A DNA stretch of 64,000 nt. It comes from Chaetorhynchus papuensis (lineage: Eukaryota; Chordata; Aves; Passeriformes; Rhipiduridae). The stretch spans positions 186,001 to 250,000 of the forward strand of contig VWYX01000823.1 of NCBI GenBank assembly GCA_013396525.1. The letters run 5' to 3'. The notes below the pieces were generated by a model. That model did no database searches. It saw only the letters and a list, made by a program, of their open reading frames with translations, and was not told where the DNA came from. Positions within the stretch are counted from its first letter, which is position 1. The number at the start of each line of letters is the position of its first letter. Shown here piece after piece: positions 39,326 through 49,400 of the stretch. The position numbers and the translations under genes are program-made.

Positions 39326-40642
39326 TTTATTGGTGGTTTTTTGTTTGTTTAGGGATTTTTTTGCTAATTTTGGCCTTTTAAAAATCTCTGTAACAAATAC
39401 TGACCTAGGAACAAAGACACAAAAGAACAAATGAGGATGTTAAGGCACTATTTTGACTAACCTGAAGATACTTCGTTCTCTTACTCCTGCTTTTCTCTTT
39501 CCTCACTCCTTTTACCCTTTTGGTAAAGCAGTTCAATTAAAAGACATTTTTACTGTGGCTGAACTGGAAAATGGAAAGGAAAAAATAACTTCAGACCATC
39601 AAAATGTGTCCTTCAAACTAATATTAATTTATATTCCTTTTTCTGGGCACTTGAACTTTTATTTGTTTCTTTGTTTTAATTCCGGTTGAGTTCTCAAATT
39701 ATTTAAATTAATTCCAATATTCATTTTTATGAATTTGTGGGAGTGGATGAAGTTTGTGGGAATTACTGTTCTCCTTCTCTAAATGCTTGCTGTCTTTTTC
39801 TTTCTTACTTTTTTGAACTGGGATTCCAAGCAAGCTGCTCATTGCTGTGCTAGCTTCTGTTCTTGTACCCTTCCCATGCCAGGGGGAAGAGAAGCATGGA
39901 TCTAACTGGGATCACATAATTCCAGTCACTTTAACATTGCTACTGCTGCCTAAAGCATCAAATTTTATATTGCAGGAGAAGAAAACAGTCATGGAAGGAG
40001 ATGAGCCTAGGGGCTTCTCCCACCCTGGTATTTAAACAAAAGGTGTAGGAGGATTTATGCAACCCTCAAATGCAGAGCCCTGCACCCAGTTTCAACTGAA
40101 TATGAAACATTTCTTTTTAAAGGCACCATACAAAAAGTATTTTGCATGTTTTTGAGCAGTTGTGTCTGTTTTCTTTTTAGCTCACGTATGTTGATGTGGT
40201 TTAATGTCAAATTTCATTCACTGTGTACATGCCCTGGTGCATACCCGTGTTCTTTCCCAAACACAGATGTACAGGCGCACACAAAAATGTGCATGCATCT
40301 TGCAAGGAAAATTTCATGTGCAGCAGGGTGTATTCATACCTCTTTTGAGATGAAGGAAATACTGTAGGGCATTCCCATGAAAAATGAAGCGTTGCCTACA
40401 GGAAGCCTCTCAATGACACAAACAGCACAGAGGGGCTGTCATTGCATGTCAGCCTTCATCCACTGCCTGGTCTGTCCTGAGACACTGAAGAAAAGCACCA
40501 GCCTGTGATTTTAGTTAACTTCTCCTACGCCTTCATATGACAGTTAGAGGAACGGGTTCTGCGAAGCTCTCACCTATTTATTTCTGGGCTTTTTTGACTT
40601 CATGAATTTATTATTAATGTGCCAAATTATGTTGTTTGTACC

Positions 40643-40702
40643 AAGGGTCAGATCATCATTTATAGCTTGCGTGTAGACTGAAATAAACTCCACTGATGGG
40701 AG
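40643..40702 (+). repeat. Possible ancient amniote interspersed repeat
   Basis: The segment GGGTCAGATCATCATTTATA, then GTAGACTGAAATAAACTCCA and CTGATGGG, resembles an old amniote repeat I remember for a GATCCTCAGCTGGTGTAAAT-type arm. Divergence is high and only one arm is seen, so this call is weak. Confidence 0.3.
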
Positions 40703-41918
40703 AGACCACTCACTCTTTCCTGCTGCTAGCACAGCACCTGGCACTTCCTTTGATCCATTGGATTTTAATTTATTTTTGCTCTTTGTAAAACTTCAGTCTG
40801 CTTTAATAATGAATATCCAAGGAGTGTCATGCATGAGGCTCACTGAAAGTTGCATTGAAGAAAATAGGCTTATTAGAAAAAGGCAGAAATATATGTCAAT
40901 ATATTAAATAGAAATAGCATTTTAGATCGAAAGACTGTAAATTTGCACAACTTTGTCTCTTTGAGAGGGGAAGGTGTTTCTTTGGGTTCAGAGTTTCTCC
41001 AGGCGGTCACTTATCCTCACCCCCTTCTTTCAACATGTGTGTGTTCAAATCTAGGTGAGGTGCTCTGATAAAAAGGAATTGTATGTGTAGGCAAAAGTGT
41101 CTTGTGAGCTGTAATGGGAGATAACTAAGTGCTTCTGCCTGGTGTTGATGGGATTACCAGGTGCTGTGAATCACTTTGGGCAAAGAGGCCTGAGGTGACA
41201 TTTCAGACTTGTTATTACAGCAGGGATATTGGTTCCATTTAAAATAAGAAAGTAGGGTCATCTTAGTGTGGTTTAGTTCAAAGCTTTGGAAACACCTCTT
41301 ATTGGAAGGAATTGAAGTGAGCAGTCTTGATCCTTCTGCACGTGAGGAGGTCAAAGGCTGAAAGAAATGGCAGCTGAGCTGGTGTGTTTCCACATGTTCA
41401 GCCCGCTCTTTTAAATGAGGATTTCTTTTAAAGCAACAAATCATAAGAAGATGTGATTGAGAGCTATTTTGTTGAGACTTTCTCTCCTTTGGAAGAAGCT
41501 GTATAACAGAGACTTTTCCTTGCCTTTGATTTTTCCTTTTAAAAGAATTTTAGAACCATGTAGTCCTTGTCCTAAGATACGCTTATTACAGAGTTCAGTG
41601 ATGTTCCCTGAAGTTGTAATCTAGCTTGAACTGTTTCCCCTGGCTATACTATGAGACAATTTGACTTTGCATGGAGTTTTGAAAACCGTATGTGGGGATA
41701 ACATTAACGTTTCAACTTCATGCTCTCTCTGCACTGCAAATGACAAAATAGACTTTGAAGTGCTTTTTCACACACTCTACCATTGCCTTTTGCATGCAAA
41801 TGAATATTAATAAAAATAGACCCGTGCTCACTTTCGGTTTTAATAGGATGTTCTGTCATCTCTTTAGTTTTTCTGTCTCTTGAATTTCCTATTTTTAAAA
41901 CTTTCATTTTGTTTGCAG

Positions 41919-42028
41919 TGCCGGGCCCTATACCTGCCAAATCAGTGAAAGGAACTCCTTTTGAAGATAAGATCTTCCTCAACTGGAAGGAACCTGTGGA
42001 TCCAAATGGCATCATTACTCAGTATGAG
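41919..42028 (+). CDS. PTPRM: PTPRM exon: first part of third FN3 repeat
   Basis: A 110-nt exon lies between the acceptor TTTGTTTGCAG and the donor GAG|GTAATT. It completes the split Val codon and encodes VPGPIPAKSVKGTPFEDKIF followed by LNWKEPVDPNGIITQYE, 37 residues. It contains the FN3 hallmark Trp (LNWKEP) and the NGIITQYE turn and strand. It enters in phase 1 and leaves in phase 0. Compared with the recalled human protein there are conservative changes only (for example PIPAKSVKG for PVPVKSLQG). Role: extracellular FN3 module of the homophilic adhesion receptor. Skipping this exon alone would shift the frame. Confidence 0.95.
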
Positions 42029-42624
42029 GTAATTACTGAACACCTAACAAGCATAGGATGGGGCTAGGGAGGTGCATTAAGAGTGACAGTCCGTGTTCAT
42101 GCTCTGCAGGCAGCTACTCAATAGTATTCTTCTTTCATTTACTGAATGCAGGATTTTCTGTAGTGATTAGATATTCAAAATTTGTAATTATGGTGCACAT
42201 GACTGTCCATCCCTGTCAAGTGGCTTTGTCACATGAGTATAAGTGCCTTAAAAATCTTGTGTTGTTGCTATACACCGTTCCAAAGCCATGACAGCCATGA
42301 TCTGCAAAATTTTCTTCACAGGAAGAGAAGGTTACATGAAAAATTTGGTGGTTATTAAATTTGGAGCAATGTTGTTTCAGCTTTGTTAGATCTTTAGATA
42401 TCACCCTTAAAAGAAAACCTCCATATAAATTCTGTTTAAACTGTATTTAATTTTTGAGCCTTCTGGGGACCTCCACAGGAGGTTAGCAGGTAACACAAGC
42501 TGATTTGAGCAACAAACACCACACTTTCCAGCACTCCTCTTTTGAAGGAACAGAAGATACAACTTTGTGTATTAGTGAATTATGTGAAGGCAAATCAATG
42601 AATCAAAGAAAACCCTTTAAAATC

Positions 42625-42646
42625 TATTTATTTATTTATTTATTTA
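42625..42646 (+). repeat. (ATTT)n microsatellite
   Basis: Five to six uninterrupted TTTA units. It lies about 120 bp before the second copy of the unidentified repeat. Confidence 0.85.
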
Positions 42647-42762
42647 CAAACATCACTAAGTAGTGTGGGTTAAACCAGGAGCGCAACTCAACCCCACTCA
42701 GCCATTTTCTCACTTCCCCTCAGTGGAATGTAACAGTGAAATTTTCCATACATGAACTAATA

Positions 42763-42960
42763 TGTAAAAGCAGTTGATGAATGGGATTAAAGATAAATGC
42801 TTCCTTAATTTTTAATTGGAAACAGATGCAAAAGGCAGTGGATTAACAGGAGCAGTGGCTTTAGCTCTGAGAGAACAGCTATAGAGAAAGCAAATTGTGA
42901 AGCTCAAAGTGTTAATGGTGATTTTATACCAGCAAGGGACCATGTCACATAACAGAAACA
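42763..42960 (+). repeat. Unidentified ~200-bp dispersed repeat, copy 2
   Basis: Same-strand copy of 34001-34207, sharing its start (TGTAAAAGCAG) and its end near AACAG. Differences are scattered substitutions and short indels, for example AAAGATAAATG here against AAAGCAGATAAATG in copy 1. It is followed within about 70 bp by a CR1 tail, whereas copy 1 is not, so the CR1 is not part of the repeat. Confidence 0.85.
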
Positions 42961-43027
42961 ATGAATGGTGCCTGCATAGCCTTTCAAGTAAGGCAGAATC
43001 TTCACTAGTACGCATCAAGCCCTCATT

Positions 43028-43119
43028 GGTTTAGTGCTGGACTTGGCATTGGAGTGTTAGTTGTTGGAATCCATGATCTTAAGGTCCTTTTCCAACCTAA
43101 ATGATTCTGTGATTCTGTG
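43028..43119 (+). mobile_element. CR1 LINE 3' end
   Basis: GGTTTAGTGCTGGACTTGGC, then CCATGATCTTAAGGTCC, TTTTCCAACCTAAATGATTC and TGTGATTCTGTG form a well-preserved avian CR1 terminus in sense orientation. It ends about 115 bp before the next exon and is 5' truncated. It is less diverged than the other CR1 tails here, so probably younger. Confidence 0.88.
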
Positions 43120-43235
43120 GTATCCCCAAGATAGATGGGTAGCTAGAGGAGCATCTCTTTTGTTTTCTTTCCAGCCAAACTAACCTAAATCCCTTGTGAC
43201 AAAACCTTTAAAAGTCACAAAAATTGTTTTCCCAG

Positions 43236-43437
43236 GTCAGCTATAGCAGTATCCAGTCGTTTGATCCTGCAGTCCCAGTCGCAGGACCCCCACAAACAGT
43301 GTCGAAGCTGTGGAACAGCACACACCACGTCTTCTCTCACCTGCACCCTGGCACTACCTACCAGTTCTTCATACGTGCAAGCACCGTCAAAGGGTTTGGA
43401 CCAGCAACTACCATCAATGTAACAACCAACATCTCAG
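43236..43437 (+). CDS. PTPRM: PTPRM exon: second part of third FN3 repeat
   Basis: A 202-nt exon is bounded by TTTTCCCAG and CAG|GTAAAA. It enters in phase 0 and leaves in phase 1. It encodes 67 full codons, starting VSYSSIQSFDPAVPVAGPP, continuing SKLWNSTHHVFSHLHPGTTY and QFFIRASTVKGFGPATT, and ending NVTTNIS. The TTYQFFIRAS strand and KGFGP loop are the conserved C-terminal half of an FN3 module. Sequons are NST, NVT and NIS. With the previous exon it completes the third repeat. The frame stays open for another ~75 bp past the donor, but that part is lysine-rich intron sequence without homology. Confidence 0.95.
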
Positions 43438-46316
43438 GTAAAAACAAACAACAGCATAAAGAAAAAACAGGGAAGCGGAGGGGGGAAATGTATTTTGAAT
43501 TTCTTTGTAAGACCTGAGAAATTGTGAAATGCTAAAGAAAACCCCCCCAAAAAGTCCTACCATGTTATGAAATTAGGTTGCTAAAAAATGTTTTTTGGGT
43601 GTGTTCACCACAGGGAAGCATGAGTTCAGGGATAAATCTTTGCATGAGGTGGAAATTGCACAGCTGTAGTTGATAACTGGTTTTTCTGTGTAATCTAGTA
43701 CTTTCATCCGAAGATCTTGAAGTGCTGTATAAACTTTAATTAATTGGGCCTTTCAACACTCATAGGTCACTAAGAACTGCATCTGTTTTGCAGGTCAGTA
43801 AAGTCAGGTACAGAAAATTACTTACTGAAGGTGACACCACTTAGCAGCACACAGCTATAACAGAGTCAGGGCAGTTGAGACAAAGTGTGAATTTGTTTTA
43901 CCAGATTCATATAAGTCTGCTTCCTTATGCCTTTATTCATTTATTGCAGTGCACCAACTTCAACACTGTTTGTCTTAATAACGCACTGTAAACTCTAGAA
44001 GACATTAATGCCAAATGAAATGCTTTAGTAGTTTTATAATTTCTTAAATTTCATTGTTATTCTCAAAAAATAAGATAGTGGGTTATGCAGTTGATAGCGG
44101 AAGGTAAGTCAATGCTATATTTAGAGAAACTGTTTATTTTGTGACGTGGTGACTTCAGAGCTTGGCAGAGATCAAAGAAGTCAGTCATTTAGAAATTTAA
44201 ACAGCACAAAGCAGGCTATTTTCCTTATTATCTGTCATAATGTAACTCAGATTGTCCTGTAGAGAGAAGTTAATAATGTAGTGGAACGCACCTATGATTT
44301 TTGTGGGAAACTATTCACGTAGTCTCCTCACAGTACATGAAAACACGCACATAAATCAAAATGTGAGAAAATTCAAGGCAGAGCTCCTTGAATTATGTAG
44401 TAAGTGAAATGCTGTATTTGTCATAGCTAACTGGAGCAGTTTGTTGAATTCCACCCCAGCACATAAGCACTAGCAGCCTTCATACCCCTATCCCTTTGAA
44501 ACAATCCAAACAATGCACCAAAAAACCCCAAATGATGTGTTCTGTTCTGTTTATGTAGCTATTAGATTATTTTGTAGTCTGATATTTTACTCAGGTTGTT
44601 TTAAGGTCCTTGTGTTTCTTCACAACCAATTCTAATTCATAAATTTTCAGATATGATGGTGGTGTAGTACTTGCATACTTGCCTTCTAACCTCTTTGTAG
44701 AAGGGAAAGAAAAGAGGTGTGTATCTTGCTAGCATGTCTGGTATTTCAGTATTTTGAGAAAAAAGTGCTTCAATGTGTTTGGATTATTTAGAACTACAAT
44801 GAATTCAGGCTTCTTCAGATATGCCCTCTTTTCCATACAGAAATTTTGGGAATTTTGTCCAGAATCCAGTGTAGCACAACTTCCTAGACAGAGTATAGAT
44901 CTGTTAGTTGGCAAGACGTGGTTAATGCTAGGAAAGCTCAAAGGCAGGCTGTGACACCCCTTGTACCTGAACTTCAGCCCCTTCTCCTTTCTATCTTTCT
45001 TTACACTGAGCTGTTGTCTAGTTTCACTCTGCATGACTGCTACTTCATACGAAGCAATGCATGTTTCAGAAAATGCTAATTTTAGCTTAATTGGGAGTGA
45101 AATTATTCCTTTAAACTAAGCTTACAAGTGGCTACTGAGATTCTAGTGAACATGGTGTAAGCAGTAATTTTAAAATTAACATTAAATGAACATTAATTCT
45201 ATCAAATAATATTTCCTGAAATAAGAGCAGGTTTTGTGTTCATCTAGGATCTAGGACTAATGAAGCAAGGCTTTTAATTTTTCAGAGCTCTTCTATCTAT
45301 TGATATAGTATTGTTAAATTATTATGACTTAAATGATTGACATCCTGCTAGGAAACATCTTTTTGTGGAAGTTCATTTTGAAATATACAGGCTTCATTAT
45401 TGATTTTATAATGATACAGCCACATATTTTAAAAAAACCCAAACATGCAGACAGTTTTCAAACTTGTGAAAAATTGATAATGATTAGAAATCTATCATTT
45501 TCTGATTCACAGAAAATCCTGTTTCTTTCCTTGCACCAGGGCTGAAGTCAGCAATAGTATTACCAGTGAGGACTGTAGCAGGCAGCAGATTAAAGCCGGA
45601 TGGTTGAAGTAATTGCCAACTCTAGCCATCCCACCCACAACAAATATTGCTGCCATGAAGGCGTGACAGTCTGACAGTCCATTAGTGAATCAGTTCCTGA
45701 AATACTTCTGGTTTTGACTTTGATTTTGTTTTTTCATAGTGGTTTTGAAGCTGATTAATGAGCAGCTTGACCGCCCATTGATAGGAATGGTCATGGGAAT
45801 ATATTCCCCAATCCAGTTCTAGTCCACAGATGTATGTCTATATAAATTCAATTCTCCTGGACACTGGTTGGTGTTAGCATTGTTTCCCATGATGTTCAAG
45901 AGGAAATGTGAAAGGTTCTTAAATTGTTGGAGGAGCATGGTCTTTGACATGATGACTGTAGTTATTTGCAGGGTAGAAAAATTGAGGCCAAAATGGTTTT
46001 TTTTGTAGTTTAGGGGTTTTTGTCAGTCGCCTTCCCCCTCTCTTTCTGTCCTTCTTGAATAAACTTGTTTTAAGTGTAGAGGTGTCATGATTTGATGGGA
46101 AGTGGTTAGGGATAGAGTTATCAATTGTTGATGAAGTCCCATTCATGCTGTAGTAAAAGACTGTGCCTGACTGGAAAAACTGTTTAAAAATACTCATGTG
46201 GCTGATAAAGACTGTGGCTTTGTTCTATATTCCAAACAGCCACAACCTCATAAAAATTCAAAAGGTTTTCACTGATTTGTTCCTTGTTCTTTTCTTTCCC
46301 TCTCAACATTAATCAG
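43438..46316 (+). other. PTPRM: PTPRM intron, 2,879 bp
   Basis: GT-AG, phase 1, ending TTAATCAG. It carries one ancient SINE/LINE-like segment at 43697-43890. The rest is AT-rich without recognisable features; the ~100-residue open frames in it have no family resemblance. Confidence 0.93.
43697..43890 (+). mobile_element. Ancient MIR/L3-type repeat tail
   Basis: A stretch resembling the old amniote pattern: a GAAGATCTTGAAGTGCTGTA-like block, TTAATTAATTGGGCC, then GCATCTGTTTTGCAGGTCAG. Next come a GTACAGAAAATTACTTACTG-like block, GGTGACACC and CACACAGCTATAACAGAGTC. This resembles a MIR-like SINE or CR1/L3-derived 3' tail with the familiar 'acagaaaggttaagtgactt ... cacacagc' order. It is highly diverged; the family is uncertain. 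Confidence 0.5.
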
Positions 46317-46422
46317 CTCCCACTTTACCAGACTATGAAGGAGTCGATGCATCTCTCAATGAAACTGCTACTACAATAACTGTACTCTTGAGACCTGCAC
46401 AGGCCAAAGGTGCACCTATCAG
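46317..46422 (+). CDS. PTPRM: PTPRM exon: start of fourth FN3 repeat
   Basis: A 106-nt exon between AATCAG and CAG|GTAAAA, phase 1 in and phase 2 out. It completes an Ala codon and encodes APTLPDYEGVDASLNETATT then ITVLLRPAQAKGAPI, with the first two bases of a Ser codon. The sequence appears identical to the human PTPRM segment as I recall it. One sequon, NET, is present. It supplies the first strands of the membrane-proximal FN3 repeat, which is completed by the following exon. Confidence 0.95.
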
Positions 46423-49400
46423 GTAAAAATTTAAAAAAAATAGATATATTTTTAAAAAATCAAGAAGAGTTTATTTTTACAGTTGAATATTTGTTGTGTC
46501 ACAGTACGTAGAGCTGTTCATTTCTGAGTGATAACACCATTATTGTTTTTCTTACCTAACCCTACCCTAGCTTGTCAACAGATGTGTAACTAAAAAAATC
46601 TGGGTTTTGCAGGTTTTTTTTAAAGATAGTCGTGACCCGAATCGTTCAGGTACCTGACCTGTCTGATATAAGGTCCCCAGACCTCCTACCATCTAGCCAT
46701 TATAATTTCATTTTACTTTCTCACAGTGCCTCTGAAATACGACACTGAAAGGTGTTTGTCAGAAAGTAGATTTGAAAATAACACTTCTTCTCCAGTGCTT
46801 CAAAGTCAGCTACTCTATAGCATATGTGTATGATTGGAAAATTGGAAGCTGTGGGGAAATGGGAGAATAATAGTGATGAATACAATCTATTTGACCTTTT
46901 TCTTCTGAGAGTGCTTCTTACTAGGAATCATGTAGCAAGCTATTAAATTTTATTTGGCGTGTCCTCTAATCATATTAAAATGTTTCATTTATGTTAACTT
47001 TGAGGGGTCTTTCCCTTTCTGCTCTCTGCTGAGAGATAATTTAATTTTGTTTGCAAAGATGAGTCCACATCCTGCTCTTTACTTCTACTTGTTAGTGTAA
47101 AAATTTTATGATATTATTTGATTCCATTTGTGTTTTACTGATGTGGCTGCATCAGCAATATTCAGGGGCAGGGTTGACTAATTGGGGGTTAATTAGCTGC
47201 TGAGCATCAGAAGGTTTTCATGCTATTACCCTTGTGACATTTTAGAGAAACACGGGCTAATGCGTTTCATTCTGTGTTACATTAAGTCAGCTGTCGAGGC
47301 TCAGCTGATGTCGAGTCACATGCCCAAATCCTAAAAGTAGAGGAAAATTAACTGTTTCTTAAGTCTGTTTCCATTAAGAGGAATGTATGTTTTACATGCA
47401 TGTTGTGGGGATGAGCCACATAACTATATGTATTTTTATGTGCTTATCATATAGTCACTCTTATGATTTATATTATCAAGTTATTTATTTATATTCTGTC
47501 AGAGAAGGAAATCCGGATTCATCCCCTTTACAGGAGGTTTTGATGTGTTATATTTAAAATTGTATTCCCATGTTTCATTCGTTTCTGAGAAATTGCCCTG
47601 GGGCAAACTTGGGATTTTTGGGGAGCAGGACTGCTTTCAGTACGGAACTTGGATTCTTAAAATAGAGATTTTTAAAATTAATACCATGGAAACCAGACTT
47701 GTGGTCTGAAAATGCTCTCAAATCTGAAGGTGCTTAAACTTACTTTACTCTATGCCTTTGTAGGTGCTTTTAAAGACTTTCAAGTGTCCTGCTGCTGGAC
47801 CTAATGAAAGCTGTCCTTTTTTGGGAAATGTGATATCTATTCTCTCATGTAATCCATGTCACATCCTTTCAGTCTTGTGTCTGGCCACCTGAGGGAGCTG
47901 AGGGGAATTCTTGCCCAGAGCATCCCTGCCGGACACCTCTGGGATCTGCTGATGGTGGTGCACATCTTCTTTACAGCAACTGCTCCAGGGCAATCCTGTG
48001 CTGAAAGCAGCAGGGTTCCACCTTCAATCCCACCACGCATCTTCAGAGGGTCAATCTTGGCTCCTGGGTTTCTCTCCCAGGTGGTTCTTTTGTGAACTGG
48101 TAGCATGATGGGATGTGGCTAGAGAATTTCTCATGGGGCTAGAAAATTACTCTACCTAGATCAAGAAGTTCTGGTTTTTCTGCTCTGTACTTGCAGATGA
48201 GTAACTTGCTGCAGAGTAAACCTGAAACACACAAACTCACACTTATTCCATCAGTTTTCCTCACAGTATCCTCAGTTCAATGGCATGAGCTTGTCGCTGT
48301 GGCCTATGAAGACGGCAGGAAGGATCTATGTGCTAAATGTTAATAGACAGTTTGATAGTGATAGTTTCATAGAGCTGTTGTTTGACTGTGTTCTCAAGAA
48401 AGCATACCTTTTTCTTCCTTTCCGTCTTCTTCCCTCTCCACTTGAGTTAATTTCTAAAATCTACGATATAACGTCAAGTTTCTAACATCAAGAGGCCAAG
48501 GAAACAAGTCCTTTACCATAAATGGAGACTCAGGCTTTATTCTTAAAATCAGCTGGGTGTTTTATTCCTTACTTGGAATGAGAAGCATTCTCTGGGGGAA
48601 TGCAGAAGGAATGGTATTATTCCCTTTTCTGAAGTTATGCGTATTGCAGTCAGGTACTTTTCAGCAGCTTCTTAATAAGGAGATAAATGTAGCACACTGA
48701 AATCCTGGATTGATTCAATGCATTTTGCTAAACTTTATGATATATTTCAGTGAAGCTTCACTCCATTCACATTGCAGTTTTGTTTCCCCTAGAAGCTGGC
48801 TTACTGCCATGATGAGTGTTACTAGGTAGGTGGGGAAAAAATGTATCACTGTGCCTGCAGCTGTGAGGGAGTAGAAGGGACTCAGATGCTGTTATTTAGC
48901 CTGACCCTGAAGAATACAACTGGCTGTTTGAAAAGTTTGTTTCTACCCAGTCCTGTAATCTCTGTATCTGTAGAAGGTCATTTCATTTAATATCAGTAGG
49001 TTCATGTTTAAAAAAATTAAAAAAAAATACGAAAAGAAAATAAAATAGTAAATGGAAAACAAATTTAGTCTGATACTCTTTTGTTGTTACAAACAGAGTT
49101 ATGCTATGATCAGATTTCCATCGTAGCCTCCCCATCAGCACAGCTGCTCAGCAAACAGATGCTCCTTATCTTAAGTATAACCTATGAGCGGTGTTTCTTT
49201 AAGACACTGCCTAGCTGCCCTAGTCACTACAGTTTAAACATGACTCCAATCATACCTTCCCTGTCAGGTTTTATTGTGCAATCTCTAGCATTCTTTATGG
49301 CCGCCTGAAGTTTTAAAACAAAATTACAAACTAGAAATGCAAAGGGAGACAAAGCTGGATGGCTCAGGCTCACTTTGAAGCACATATTGTTTCGCCATCA

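Larger units (their letters stand above)
30407..41918 (+). other. PTPRM: PTPRM intron, 11,512 bp
   Basis: A GT-AG phase 1 intron from GTATGT to TTTGCAG. It holds the CT microsatellite, a CR1 tail, an unidentified ~200-bp repeat, two LTR-like insertions, a duplicated block, a minisatellite and a possible ancient repeat, each listed separately. The rest is AT-rich and carries nothing I can identify. Confidence 0.93.
42029..43235 (+). other. PTPRM: PTPRM intron, 1,207 bp
   Basis: GT-AG, phase 0. It splits the third FN3 repeat between its two exons. It holds an ATTT tract at 42625-42646, the second copy of the unidentified repeat and a CR1 tail. The first ~590 bp show nothing recognisable. Confidence 0.93.
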
